DNA from: Plotosus lineatus
Taxonomy: Eukaryota; Chordata; Actinopteri; Siluriformes; Plotosidae
Direction: 5' to 3'
Assembly: GCA_024760905.1 (NCBI GenBank)
Contig: CM045729.1
Span: 83,753,550-83,817,549, forward strand
DNA: 64,000 nt
In this document: one piece after another, positions 1 to 10,981 of the stretch
Numbering within the stretch: position 1 is the stretch's first letter
Layout of the letters: each line of letters opens with the position of its first letter
Program-made: the position numbers and the translations under genes
The notes under the pieces: generated by a model
What the model saw: only the letters and a program-made list of their open reading frames with translations
Told to the model about the DNA's origin: nothing
The model's database searches: none

Positions 1-229
1 GATTTGGCGTTCCAGGAGTGCAGCCACTGGCTGGAAGGGGCAGCCCACCTCTTCGTGGTCTGGACCGACCATAAAAACTTATCCTACCTCCGTACAGCCA
101 AAAGGTTGAACTCCCGTCAGGCATGATGGTCACACTACTTGGGGAGGTTCAACTTCACATTGACATACCGACCTGGCTCCCAGAATACAAAGCCAGATGC
201 TCTCTCCAGGCAGTTCTCCTCGGGTGAAC

Positions 230-231
<2 letters not shown>
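1..231 (+). mobile_element. Ty3/gypsy-type pol fragment, RNase H region
   Basis: Frame 1 reads as the end of the RNase H domain of a gypsy-type LTR retrotransposon. It has [13 protein letters not shown], then RLNSRQA, then [14 protein letters not shown], and ends at the KPDALSRQ motif that closes this domain in the family. One in-frame TGA at 118-120... falls in the RQA-stop-W stretch, where the family usually has arginine; a CGA to TGA change would explain it. The reading frame runs into a TAA microsatellite at about 229, so the integrase part is missing. It is a dead remnant entering from the left edge of the window. Confidence 0.85.

Positions 232-280
<49 letters not shown>
229..280. repeat. 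(TAA)n microsatellite
   Basis: About 17 TAA units directly follow the truncated gypsy fragment. Confidence 0.97.
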
Positions 281-499
281 TGTCCTTTACATACTTCAAA
301 TAAGCCATATTCCTCAGTTTATTAATTTTTCATCACCATCTTCTCATTCAAACACAATGTGAACCATTTCATATTTTTATTATTTTATGTTTAAAGATGA
401 AACAGCTCAACATGAAAGGATAAAACATATATTATTAGAGCAAGGATTATTTATTCTGAACTGATGTGTATGTGGATCTAATAGTTAGTCTTCATGCTC

Positions 500-650
500 A
501 CAGTGCTGGGAAGAAGGTCTTTGGTTCGAGTCATAGACTCAGCATGGGCATTTGTGTGAAGTCTGTATGGTCTCCCTGTGCTTTTGTGTGTTTCATCTGG
601 GTGTTCCGGTTTCTTTTCTGGTACAAAGACATGCGCATGAGGCTAAATAA
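500..650 (+). mobile_element. Degenerate tRNA-type SINE fragment
   Basis: It keeps landmarks of the fish SINE seen in better form at 47141-47533: a TTGGTTCGAG box-B-like motif, then GTGTGAAGTCTGTATGGTCTC, then GGGTGTTCCGGTTTC and CAAAGACATG. Heavily mutated and without visible target duplication. Confidence 0.4.
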
Positions 651-674
651 ATATTTTAATACTAATAATTGCTA

Positions 675-677
<3 letters not shown>

Positions 678-722
<45 letters not shown>
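678..722. repeat. (GT)n microsatellite
   Basis: Uninterrupted GT dinucleotides, about 22 units. Confidence 0.98.
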
Positions 723-726
<4 letters not shown>

Positions 727-821
727 GGTTCTGGGATTATATGGAGAGCTGTTCAAGGTGTACTCTGCCTCCAGCCTCCCTGCAACCCGAATAAAGGATA
801 CAGTGATTCAGTGCATAGGGT

Positions 822-1156
822 ACTGATGGCTCAGTGGTCCAGTGCTGGCTTACTGATTTGAAAATTGTGGGTTCAAGTCCCACTATCACAAGGTTGGCAA
901 GTGCTGTCCCCACAATGCACCTGATCAAAAGCCAGTCATGTCTCTCACTGTCAATGATGAGAAGCATGTTAAAAAGCCATTGCTGTCATTCATATATAGT
1001 AGGCCACTGGGTTGCCATAGGTGTGATTTTGCCCTACAATGGCCTAGTGAAGTTTTTAGGGTGTGCTCTGTCCTCATCCAGAGTTGGCTGAGATGGGTGC
1101 CTGCCTTACTCTGACTCTAATTATAATTAAACAGCTCAAAAAATGAATGGATGGTT
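822..1156 (+). mobile_element. tRNA-derived SINE, subtype A (L2-like tail), old copy
   Basis: The head has a box-A-like GGCTCAGTGGTCC and a box-B-like GGTTCAAGTCCC. The body has CATGTCTCTCACTGTCAATG and CCATTGCTG. The 3' part has the GGTGTGCTCTG...GAGTTGGCTGAGATGGGTGCC tail and ends in ATGAATGGATGG. The same order occurs in the better copies at 11736-12080 and 23507-23849. This copy is diverged and has no clear duplication. Confidence 0.8.
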
Positions 1157-1836
1157 TAGCTTAATAAAGTGAATGAAAATGAAAGGAAAACCTCACAGTT
1201 AATTTAGTAATCTGTTTGGTGATTGATACACACATATACACATCCTAGTGTTTGAGTTGGCATTATATTTCACCCTGTCTATAATACCAAGGGCACAGTG
1301 TGTGTGTTTATGTGTTCACATACCAGAGTCCTTCAACAATGTCATGACCTTCAACAAGGTCATATTGACTGTGACATTGAAGCAAAGGCAGTTATGATTT
1401 ATGAATACATTAGTTATGAATAGTTATTATCATATCTCTTTGTTCTTTTTACTCCACGCATCCGCATTTCATCTTGGATCTGTGTTACCGGCCCTCTAAC
1501 ACTGGAGACAGACTCCCATCATCTCCTCACAACTGCAGTGAGTTGCCCTTATACTCTTGGAGCCAGTAAATATTATAATAATAATAATAATTATTATTAC
1601 TATATTATTATTGTGTGTGAATGCTATTTTATTTTTATGAAACAGCTTACATATTCACTTGAATTTCTACACAGTTTATCTGTCTGCATCATATTGTGTC
1701 TGAGTGAAAAAATAAGGAACTTGTAGCTCTTTTAAAAAAATGGAAACTTTTAATTTTCTGCTCAATTTAAAAAAGAGACATCAGTGTAAGGTATAAAGTG
1801 TAAAAATATCTACCGTATATAATAACACACTCTAAA

Positions 1837-2110
1837 TGTCATGACCCAAGGGTGTGAAAACTTTTGTCCTGTGACCTGGTCATGTTCCGGTCATTGTGAT
1901 TAGTTTAAATCAGAGTTCATGTGAAGTAGGACAAAAAGGACAGAGAGGTTTGCATACGTCTTTTTACCTGAAGGACGACACATGAGCTGCTGGGTTTATA
2001 GCCAAATCTAAAATGTCCTCTGAAGGTCACAGAGACAGAATAAAACCATACACTAATGGTTTATCTCCAAATTTCATTCTTATAATATACTACTCTAAAG
2101 TTTTTTTAAT
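1837..2110 (+). repeat. Unnamed interspersed repeat, copy 1 of 3
   Basis: It shares an ordered set of blocks with 6905-7260 and 24495-24765: AATGTCATGACC, TTTTGTCCT, AGGACAAAAAGGACAGAGA, ACCTGAAGGACGACACATGA, CTGCTGGGTTTATA, and CTCTGAAGGTCACAGAGA. No terminal inverted repeats, coding capacity or tRNA boxes are seen, so the class is open. Confidence 0.75.
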
Positions 2111-2402
2111 GTTTTATACCAAATTCATTAACACACAGTAAAAGGCTTCTTGTACAACTTACAAACAACCAGAGCTTATGCAAGAACAGATTTGAAATAT
2201 TTCACATTGCTGTTATCAATGTCAAAGTCACAAAAATTAATTGATTAACTGGAATCTCAATAAAAGTAAAACTGCTTGGTTTCTACATCGCTCAATGGAT
2301 AAAACCACGAATAAAAAGTCACTCAGGATTGGTTGGTAAATCCTTCACTATTGGCCCCACTTGACTTTATAATACAGGCTTGACTAAAAAATTCTATTCA
2401 TA

Positions 2403-2411
<9 letters not shown>

Positions 2412-2493
<82 letters not shown>
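2412..2493. repeat. (TA)n microsatellite
   Basis: About 40 TA units, uninterrupted. Confidence 0.98.
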
Positions 2494-2495
<2 letters not shown>

Positions 2496-2867
2496 CTATT
2501 CTTATGGTGGTCATGATTGTGATTCCAATGTCACCGTTGAACACACAAACTATTTTTATTATGGAGTTCATCCTGCCCTCATCTTTTATGTACAACATTA
2601 GCTTATCCAGGTTAAAAAAGGTGGTTGAAGGACCCAGCATCTGTTCCTCACTGGTATATTGGGATCCCTCACTTTCCACAGTTAATTGGGACCGAGATCC
2701 CACCCGCGACCACTGAATTCCGCGAATTAAGATCAACGACCCTCCCCCCCGACTGACTTATTTGTACATGTATATGTTTATATAATATCAATAAATAAAT
2801 ATCCGATGGCATAAATGTTTATAATAACAATGAAACATTAAGAAATAATGCATAAGATGTAAATAAA

Positions 2868-2869
<2 letters not shown>

Positions 2870-2932
<63 letters not shown>
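2870..2932. repeat. (AC)n microsatellite
   Basis: About 31 AC units inside the Tigger-like MITE. Confidence 0.98.
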
Positions 2933-2934
<2 letters not shown>

Positions 2935-3016
2935 CACACAGGAACACACAGATGAGCGTTCACACACTCAGATGTGCACCCCATAAAAATGTAAATAGTT
3001 TTGAAGTGAGGTTTTT

Positions 3017-3113
3017 GGTTGTTGTTTGTTTGTTTGTTTGTTTGTTTGTTTGTTTGTTTGTTTTGTGTTTGTTTAAGGGTTTTGTTTGTTTGTTTGTTTG
3101 TTTGTTTGTTTTT
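3017..3113. repeat. Two (TTTG)n tracts
   Basis: TTTG tetranucleotides occupy about 3020-3062 and 3083-3112, separated by a short spacer. They lie at the point in the MITE family that is T-rich in other copies. Confidence 0.95.
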
Positions 3114-3867
3114 GCATAATTGGCCTTGTTTTTGTGGCATTTTCGTTACATTTTTCCCTATTCTTCCTTAATTTCCTTATATTTTAATTAGGTAAACAGC
3201 AAAGATGAATTACTGTCACCCTAAAATACACCTCACGAAACCTGTACCTTTCAACATTCCTTTTTACTTTGTTGTGCATTGTTGCCCCAGCCTGTTGGGA
3301 ACTATTCCAATTAACATTAATGAAAAAAAATGTCCCCAGCAACATGTGAATTAATTGTACATGCCACAGTGTTGTGTGGAGATCATCATTACAAGTTGAT
3401 GTCATTACAAGTCATGTACCATTGCCGAAATATTCTACAATCTATTTGAAAACACAAAATGAAATATACAATTACTTCTGTTTGGCAGCAATAACCGTAA
3501 AAAGTGCCTCCAGGGATTGAGGTTCAGAAGTCCATAATTTTTGGAAGAAATTCTGGACCACGTTGTTTTAGCTCAACAATATTCTGAAGACGTCTGAATT
3601 GGACTACATCTGGATTAAGCGTCTGGGCTCTGTCTAGACCACGATGAAAGGGATTTAATAATAAATAATAAATAAATAAATAAATAATAAGTTTAAGTAT
3701 GGCAAAATGTTTGAGCAGATGCAATCTCAGGTTTTTATTTGTTTTACTTTTTAGCTTTTTTTTTTGTTGTTGTTTTTTTTTTTTGGGGGGGGGGGGTGTG
3801 GTCTGAAAACAAATATTTTTGATGACTTGTAAAAGTCCAAAAACAATACTAAAATATGAACAGAGAT

Positions 3868-4037
3868 CTAAAGAGTGTTTTTTGTGGCATTTCCCTTAAC
3901 TTTTTCCCCTATTCTTCCTTAATTTCCCCATTTTTTAATTCAATGAATATTTATTTATATGTTTAAAAAAAAAACACACATTGCACTAAAGCCGCATAAA
4001 TTGAAGTGTGAAGTAGTGAGGGAACCCTGTACAGCAT
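3868..4037 (+). mobile_element. Tigger-like MITE, right part
   Basis: Repeats the TTTTTGTGGCATTT and CTATTCTTCCTTAATTTCC blocks also present at 3130-3180, then ends in GAAGTAGTGAGGGAACCCTG, the expected inverted counterpart of the family's left end. It is therefore a second copy, not the missing end of the one at 2650. Confidence 0.6.
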
Positions 4038-4474
4038 TGATTGAGGCAAAGGGATTTAATAGATACAACCAATCACACAAAAATGGTTTATACACAGAAA
4101 AGCAACCACAATAAACAAGGCTCAGTAATCATTCACTGTGCATGTAAATTCTACATAGATTCGATACACTTTTGTCCACCATGCTCTGACTGTCCAGAGC
4201 AACGTCCTGTCAAACATAAAGGATATGGAGTCTTTTCCATCAACCTGTTGGGTAATAGCATCGTTTACAGCCATTTATTGCCACAGTTGTCATTAGCCAG
4301 TGAAAGCCAAACCAACAGTGTGATAGAATACAACCTGGGATTGTAGCAATACTAAGGAAGATAGTAAACTTGAGATCAATGCCTGCTTTGGTCAGACTTT
4401 GCTGGCTTTTAAAGCCACCCACACTAAACCACCATTGACAGTCTGAGCAAACATGGTTGGCAGTATCTAGGCTT

Positions 4475-5842
4475 TGATACTTGTATGGATACAGTAAGGA
4501 GAGAGAAAATGAGTTATACAGGTTGGCACAGCAGAGAAACAAAGACGGAAAGGTGCAGCAAGTCAGAGTGATTAAGGACAGAGTGGGAAATGTGTTGACT
4601 GATGACAGAAGTGTGTTGGGAAGATGGAAAGCGTGAGTGGAAAGGCAGTTTGTCCTGATGACATACCGATGGAGGTCTGGAAGTGTCTAGGGGAGGTAGC
4701 AGTAGATTTCCTGACAACAGCATTCAACAAGGTCTTAGAGAGTGAGCAGATGCCAGAGGAATGAAGGAGAAGTGTGCTTGTGCCCATTTTTAAGAATAAG
4801 GGAGACGTGCAGAATTGTGGCAACTGCAGAGGGATAAAGTTGATGAGCCACACGGTGAAGTTATGGGGAAGAATAGTGGAAGTGAGACTAAGGGCAGAGG
4901 TCAGCATTTGTGAACAACAGTTTGGTTTCATGCCAAGAAAGAGCACCACCGATGCAGTGTTTGCTTTTAGGATGTTAATAGAGAAGTACAGAGAAGGCAA
5001 GAGAGCTGCATTGTGCCTTTGTGGATCTGGAGAAAGCATGTGACAGAGTGCTGAGAGAGGAACTGGGATATTGCATGAGGAAGTCTGGAGTGGCAGAGAA
5101 GTATGTTAGAGTGGTACAGGACATGTATGACAGATGTAAGACAGTGGTGAGGTGTGCTGTCCCTGTGACAGAGGAGTTCAAGCTGGAGGTGGGACTGCAT
5201 CAAGCTTTGATCCCCTTCTTGTTTGCTATGGTGATGGACAGGCTGACAGATGAGGTTAGACAAGATTCTCCATGGACTATGATGTTTGCAGATAACATTG
5301 TGAGCTGTAGTGAGAGCACAGAACAAGTGGAGGAAAATCTAGAGAGGTGGAGGTATGCCCTGGAAAGGAGAGGAATGAAGGTTAGCCACAATAAAACAGA
5401 ATACATGTGTGTGAATGACAAGGACCCAAGAGGAACGCGAGGTTACAGGGAGCAGAGATAAGGAAGGTGGAGGATTTTAAGTACTTAAGTACAATCCAGA
5501 GAAGTGGAGAGAGTGGAAAAGAGGTGAAGAGGCGTGTGCAGGCAGGTTGGAATGGTTGGAGAAAAGTGTCCGGTGTGATAAGTGATAGCAAGGTATCGGC
5601 AAGAATGATAGGAAAAGTGTACAAGATGGTGTTGAGGACCAAAATAACACCAAAGAGAAGATTTATAGATGTGGTGAAGGAGGACATGAAGGTAGTTGGA
5701 GTTAGAGTAGAAGATGCAGAGGATAGGGTGAGATGGAGGCAGATGATTCACTGTGGCGACCCCTGAAGGGAAAATCCGAAAGGAAAAGAAGAAGAAGAAG
5801 AAGAAGAAGAAGAAGAAGAAGAAGAAGAAGAAGAAGAAGAAT
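4475..5842 (+). mobile_element. RTE-clade LINE, 5'-truncated, copy 1
   Basis: Encodes the reverse transcriptase half of a non-LTR retrotransposon. In order: RLAQQRNKD-like linker, GKAVCPDDIPMEVWKCLGE, LVPIFKNKGDVQNCGN, EQQFGFMPRKSTTDAVF, VDLEKACDRV, a YCMRKSGVAEKYV block, then the polymerase centre with FADN in place of FADD near 5284-5295, and a C-terminal MIHCGDP. It has an internal deletion near 4632, several frameshifts and the altered catalytic motif, so it is inactive. It ends in a (GAA)n tail, 5787-5840, typical of this family. The same LINE occurs seven more times in the window; the fullest copy is 59703-62721. Confidence 0.92.
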
Positions 5843-6329
5843 CACTTAGGTAGGAAAGTCCATCACTGATGCTCCAGAGTGACTTGTTCTGTATTATGCA
5901 ACCAACTGTTTACAGGCAAATCCAGACAAGATTAAGCTAGATATAACTTCAATAGAAAAGCCATCTACCAGTTAAAGACTAAGTAGTACAGGCATGTAAT
6001 GCTGCTTCAGTCTAGGTTGCCTCCTTACCTCCTAAAGTTGGAGTCAGGAATAATGTTTTTAAGAAGCAAAGACCAAATGGGGTCGAGACACAAACACTGT
6101 CTGGACAACAGCCAACACCCTCCGCTTTTATGCCACATAATGTGCATCCTTTGTCTGTAGCAGGTCACTTTGTGCCTTCAAGTTTGATAATGCAACATAC
6201 AACTCTTGTAAGATATGTCTGAGTCATGTTTTTGCCTCAGACCAACCAAAGTAGATGATCAGTATTTATTTAGTAATATCACCCCCACCACACACCATGA
6301 GGTTGGTTCTATTACCAAATGTGGATTGG

Positions 6330-6540
6330 TTTCCCTTTTGGGCCTGGTTCCTCTTAACTTTTCCTCCTTGACTCATCTGATGGAATTTTTCTTTGCCACC
6401 GTTGCTGACTGCAATGCTTATTAGGAATTTGAAGGTGTTGTAGAATACTACAATAATGATACTATTGCTGTGTAGTGCTTTGCAACGATGCCAATTGTAA
6501 AACATGCTATACAAATAAAACTGAACTGAATTCAACTTGA
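6330..6540 (+). mobile_element. Fish interspersed repeat with GAACTGAATT tail
   Basis: Matches in order a 3' sequence common in teleost genomes: GGTTCCTCTTAACTTTTCCTCC, GATGGAATTTTTCTTTGCCACC, GCTTATTAGG, then GCTTTGCAACGATG, ATGCTATACAAATAAAACTG and a GAATT-rich end. It is probably the tail of a LINE or SINE; the parent family is not named here. Confidence 0.6.
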
Positions 6541-6904
6541 TTGACAGAAATGAATTTATAAACGAGAAAATTATGCTGCCCACTCTTTTTTCAAGGCACT
6601 TTTTTTTTTTTCATTCTCTCAAACCTCTGAATCAAAATATTGGCTACTGATTTCGAGTCTACACCACACAGTGTCAACATATCTCAGACTGTGGTAATGA
6701 CTGTGGGCTGGAAACAGTCATTGCATGACACTGAAGTCAAAGTGGAGCTACAGCAGAGATGGCCAAATGACCTACAAATGTAGTGATAAGAAGACCATGA
6801 GTAATCTATTGATTTTCCTCTTTTACTTGACTGCTGTACATAAACAGACCTTGTGGTTCTCAAATTGGTTAGTGTTAATGTTATGACTGATTGGTGTATA
6901 ACCA

Positions 6905-7141
6905 ACTAAATGTCATGACCTGAAAGTGTGAAAATTTTTGTCCTCTGATCCGGTCAAATGTAGGTCACTGTGAGCACATGTAAAGCAGGACAAAAGGGAC
7001 AGAGACGTTTGCAAAGGTCTTTTTTTTTTGTTTGTTTTAACTTGAAGGACAGCACATGAACAGCTGAGTTTATAACCAAATGAAAAGAGGCCTCTGAAGG
7101 TCATAGAGATAAATCCAATATAATAATGATAATAATAATAA

Positions 7142-7172
<31 letters not shown>

Positions 7173-7260
7173 AAGAAGAAGAAGAAGAAGAAGAGAAGAA
7201 GAAGAAGATGAATACTAATGATTTATTTTTAAATTTCAGTTTCTAATACACTACCAATCA
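6905..7260 (+). repeat. Unnamed interspersed repeat, copy 2 of 3
   Basis: Same block order as 1837-2110: AATGTCATGACC, TTTTTGTCCTCTGAT, GCAGGACAAAAGGGACAGAG, CTTGAAGGACAGCACATGAA, GGCCTCTGAAGGTCATAGAG. Its 3' portion is interrupted by a mixed AAT/AAG microsatellite before ACTAATGATTTATTT, which aligns with ACTAATGGTTTATCT in copy 1. Confidence 0.75.
7120..7212. repeat. (AAT)n/(AAG)n compound microsatellite
   Basis: A short AAT run passes into about 22 AAG units, with one interruption. Confidence 0.97.
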
Positions 7261-7959
7261 ATGTTTCATGTAAAAGTTATAAAGCACATTTTTTTGACAA
7301 AAACAGATTTAATGTAATTTTGGAGCATGACTATAGCACACTGAATGGCCAGTCACCAGGCCTTTGGGAAAAATGAACTTTGTGTAGAACAATAAAAAAA
7401 ATTAATAATAAAAACCACAGTCACAGTAGACCAACTGTGAAGCATGGAGGTAAAACATCTTAGGAGGCTTCACTGGCTCTGGGACAGGAAAACTTACTAT
7501 GATGTATTTAATTTTTGGAATATTGCATTATATCAAAACGTTCTTGAAGATAATCAGAGGCCATTTTTTTGTTGTCATTGTTTTGTTTTTAAGTTGAAGC
7601 TTAATTAAGGTGGATATGTTAATAGATCAATGATCTAGGATTTAGGATTAAGCAGGTTAAAAATTAATAATTAAAAAGCACCAAAGGGGTATTTCCTTTC
7701 TTCACAGAATATTACATACATTGACATTTTAATAAGTAAGTGTTAAAATCCAATTTTCTTTAACAAACATTCATAAAAATCTCTTGGCTATGCATTATGA
7801 TTATTTAGAACACCTAGTTAATTTAGCAGTAAGTGGTGCCTGCTTTTTCTCTTGCTTTATCTCGTTCACTATTTATATTTATCTATGTCTCTGCTTCCAT
7901 TAATAGTAATGCTAACTTTCCTTAAATATAGCTCAATTTAAGGACTGTGCACCTCCATA

Positions 7960-8170
7960 GATTTGCACTCCAAAAGCATCATTGCATCACAGAAGTGTTC
8001 TCTTGGTGCTAACAGGTATTGCAATGCAACGTTGCTGTGACCATTTACAACGTTGCAGAAAGGTCACAATTAAGTCAGGTTACATGTAACGTTATGTAAA
8101 CGTTGTAGCTACGTTATATGAAACGTTTACCGAAAACCTACATGTGCCATTTAATCGCAACGTTGTTTGG
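7960..8170. other. Cluster of AACGTT-type palindromes
   Basis: AACGTT or one-base variants occur at least seven times, for example in GCAACGTTGC, ACAACGTTGCAG, TAACGTTATG, AAACGTTGTAG, AAACGTTTA and CAACGTTGTT. Such spaced short palindromes resemble subterminal repeats of CACTA/EnSpm-type DNA transposons. No firm terminal inverted repeat was found, so this is an interpretation only. A broken spliced ORF follows at 8383. Confidence 0.45.
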
Positions 8171-8837
8171 ACAGCGCCTAAACGTCGTACACCCCCAGGC
8201 TGCTCGAGGTCTGCCACAGTAAACTGAGAGCATGCGTGTCAGTTTTTCCGGTTTGGCGCGCTTGCTTGAACAGACCAAGAGATTTCCTTTCGGCTTTGTC
8301 CTTTCGTCTGGTGTATATATATTTATCACATGGGGAACTTTGTTTCAACTGTTTTTTTGGTTTTTTTTATTTATTATTGCAGACCATGCGTATTGGCCCA
8401 GAGGTGCTGGTGTATCAAAGCGATGCCAATAAAGGGAGATTCCAAACAAGAAACTTTGGACGAAACACCCCATAAGAGTGTTCTGTGATGCAGGTAAAAT
8501 GTAGATAATGTCCATCTGCGTGTTAAAGAAAAATGAACATTACATATGAGATATGTTTTAATAACAGATACTTTTAAAACCGCACAAATACTTGCAAGAC
8601 AGGCGGAGGAAATGTCCACCTTTGAAAATGAGGACATGGAGGAAAGGGGGGAAAGGAAAAGAAAAGCAAACAAGCGGTTTGAAGACTCCGAGGATGTTTG
8701 TGAAGGTGATGGTAAGTTATTTGACACCTGTCAAAAGTCTGCATCTGCAACATATATTTACTATACTTTTTTTTTTAAAGTAATTTGTTACATGATCTGG
8801 TCCACTTTATTCCAGTAAATTAACCATTCCATTGTAT

Positions 8838-8847
8838 AATATATATA

Positions 8848-8930
<83 letters not shown>
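8838..8930. repeat. (TA)n microsatellite, left of palindrome
   Basis: Long TA run with a few ATA interruptions at its start. Confidence 0.97.
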
Positions 8931-8931
<1 letters not shown>

Positions 8932-8933
<2 letters not shown>

Positions 8934-9143
8934 TTTCTGAGTAGATCCTTCCGTAGGAGAGTGCGCAATACTTTTAGGTAGAGCAAATAACAAAAATAAA
9001 AGGACAGGACAAAGACTTTCTATTGAAACTCCATTTATCACTACAGATCTGTTCAGATTCTTCTATAATCACCTGAAGAGAGAGGATGGTTTCACCACAC
9101 CTCGAAACAGATCTGTAGTGATAAATGGAGTTTCAATAGAAAG

Positions 9144-9148
<5 letters not shown>
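8932..9148. repeat. Foldback repeat with 42-bp perfect arms
   Basis: 9011-9052 and 9107-9148 are exact reverse complements over 42 bases (outer end AAAGACTTTC / GAAAGTCTTT), separated by a 54-base spacer. A single-armed copy of the spacer plus right arm, with extra flank, lies at 27823-27985; that flank appears here in reverse at 8942-9010 (CTTCCGTAGGAGAGTGCGCA). So this is an inverted duplication of an interspersed repeat rather than a simple palindrome. Confidence 0.9.

Positions 9149-9230
<82 letters not shown>
9149..9230. repeat. (TA)n microsatellite, right of palindrome
   Basis: About 40 TA units abutting the right arm of the foldback repeat. Confidence 0.98.
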
Positions 9231-9234
<4 letters not shown>

Positions 9235-10273
9235 CCTTGATCAGCCTTTGAAGCATTACTAGCAGTAATAACTTGGATATCCCTATATCTTAGCAATGCC
9301 CATTATATTGTGTATTCAAACTTACCAGTTATAGAAAACATTGTTATTGTTCAGTATAATCTTATTTCTATAATATTTCTATAATATTAGCTTGTTTTCC
9401 CAGATGAGGCAGATGAACATTCACGTGCAGAGTCTATGCACGTCCCTGTGCCAGATTTGACATTGCCGAAGCCCCCAACCTAGTCAGCATCATCATCATC
9501 GTGGCAGTCGACCCAAAGACCGATTACCCCAGCTACCTGTTCATCCCCAAATTATCTATTATCTTTTGATATAACTGTTGTACTAAGCATAATATGATGA
9601 AAAGTGCAGTAAATAGCAATTGTGATACATAATTGTGTCACTTTCTCTTACAGGAACCATTACACTGTGCCATCCGGGGACTCCACAGCAGGACGTGGAC
9701 GAGGCTATTGGGAGAACCATAAAACATGAACCAGGAAAGGAAGGCGGTTCACATTATAAGGTAATTTCATTAGTCCATAAAATTATTTTGGCCGTGGATG
9801 CTTTATTAGTTAACCTTGGGCAGTCTGCTTGCTTCTTATTACATGTTTGTGCATGTTTAATCACTACAGGATCATTGTGCTGATTGTTTTGCCCCATCTC
9901 TGTATTGCCGCAAACTTGCATTATAATAATACTGCTAGGTAACAATTAAAAAGAAATAAAATGTGAGTTACTTAGCACTTCACCTGCTTCTGAGCTTTTT
10001 TTTTTTTTTTTGTAAATAATATTGTACACCATTTCTTTATTTGTTTTTCTTTTACTCAGGATTTCATTCGAATTTAATTTTCATGTATTTATGGGAACAT
10101 CCTGATACATTGGGGAAAAAAAGTGATTTTCCGTCACCAACTCCGTCGGATGATTGGAGCCAAAATCTTTGCTGTGACTTCTTCAGGAGCTGTTGGGTGT
10201 TGTTACGGTAGGTGAGATAATTTTAGATGCCAGCCCTGAAGAATTTGAAGGTTCTCAACCTCTCCACCTCTCA

Positions 10274-10650
10274 CCAATGTACATTCATTCATTCATTATT
10301 TCATTCATTCATTTTCTGAACCCCTTAATCGTAATTAGGATCTCGGCTAGGCTGTTGTCCATCTCAGCCAACTCTGGACGAGGGCAGAGTATAACTGTAA
10401 CGGCTCTCAAGGCTATTGCAGGGCAGAAACACGCTGACGGCTATGCAGCACACTCTTGTCGAGAGTCAGCAATGATTCCTTTACATAGACAGTGAGAGAC
10501 ATGGCCGGCCCTTGATAATGCAGTTAGCTGCACGAGGAGGGTCAGGGGTGGGAGGGGGTGGGGGGATGACAACCCATTTATAATGGGGTTTGAACCCCCA
10601 ACCTTGGAATCAGTAATCCAACACCTTACCATCAGGCCACCACCACAATT
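10274..10650 (-). mobile_element. tRNA-derived SINE, subtype A, minus strand
   Basis: Read on the minus strand: GGTGGTGGCCTGATGGTAAG head, GGGGGTTCAAACCCC box-B-like region, CCATGTCTCTCACTGTCTAT, GCCGTCAGCGTGTTTCTGCCC, then the L2-like tail with CCTAATTACGATTAAGG and (ATGA)n, seen here as ATTCATTC at 10285-10318. Fairly well preserved; no target duplication recognised. Confidence 0.85.
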
Positions 10651-10768
10651 TTACAGTCATGTGAAAAAAATAGGACATCCCTGCTATGGTTTGTGTTTTG
10701 TGGGTTTTCATTTTGGCTGTTCTGTGGTTCCTTGGTTTTGTTCTAATCACGTTTTCTCCCCAGCAGTG

Positions 10769-10981
10769 AATATATTGGTAGTAGGATGCTGAGGTTGGAA
10801 CTACCAGGCAGAAGGCCTAGAGGAAGACCAAAGAGAAGATTTATGGATGTTTTGAAGGACGACATGAAGGTAGTTGGTGTAAGAGAAGAAGGTGCAGAGG
10901 AAAGGGTGAGATGGAGGCAGATGATTCGCTGTGGCGACCCCTGAAGGAAACAGCTGAAAGGAAAATTAGAAGAAGAAACCT
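10769..10981 (+). mobile_element. RTE LINE 3' fragment with 18-bp TSD, copy 2
   Basis: Codes for the C-terminus of the RTE LINE (YIGSRMLRLELPGRR, GRPKRRFMDV, RWRQMIRCGDP) followed by its short 3' UTR and a degenerate GAA tail. It is flanked by the identical 18-base sequence GTTTTCTCCCCAGCAGTG at 10751-10768 and 10982-10999. This is a clear target-site duplication and shows a normal 5'-truncated insertion. Confidence 0.95.

Larger units (their letters stand above)
2650..3182 (+). mobile_element. Tigger-like MITE, left part
   Basis: Starts with GGGATCCCTCACTTTCC and TTAATTGGGACCGAGATCCC, which resemble the ends of pogo/Tigger-type non-autonomous elements. It continues through TGATGTAAATAAAATA-like and CATAATTGGCCTTG blocks shared with 34766-35190, 40872-41482 and 46925-47131. 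The expected right end is not here; a separate right end lies at 3868-4037. A (CA)n and two (TTTG)n tracts have expanded inside it. Confidence 0.65.
8383..9763 (+). pseudogene. Broken multi-exon ORF of uncertain family
   Basis: Four exon-like blocks have good splice sites and compatible phase. Block 1, 8383-8493, reads HAYWPRGAGVSKRCQ, then after a frame break WTKHPIRVFCDA, with donor gtaaaa. Block 2, 8568-8711, gives TFKTAQILARQAEEMSTFEN and an acidic/basic stretch, with donor gtaagt. Block 3 begins at 9404 (DEADEHSRAES...) and meets a stop at 9481. Block 4, 9654-9759, contains QQDVDEAIGRTIKHEPGKE and has donor gtaatt. The YWP and RVFCDA pattern and the short C-terminal DVDEAIGR block loosely recall fish proteins with a DUF4806 domain, some of them transposon-linked, but the core domain is not seen. 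The palindrome and (TA)n arrays at 8838-9230 interrupt it. Inactive; identity is tentative. Confidence 0.4.

Noticed and set aside
2404..2736. Frames of alternating Tyr-Ile, Cys-Val or Thr-His over TA, GT and CA arrays across the window
   Set aside because: Artefacts of dinucleotide repeats without any conserved flanking protein.
3017..3113. Regularly spaced short repeats that might suggest a CRISPR-like array
   Set aside because: They are plain (TTTG)n tetranucleotide runs with no unique spacers, in a eukaryotic genome.
3480..3655. Possible Tc1-like 5' fragment (GGCAGCAATAACC, TGGAAGAAATTCTGG, TTTAGCTCAACAATA)
   Set aside because: The wording resembles Tc1-element flanking regions, but no transposase motif or inverted end supports it.
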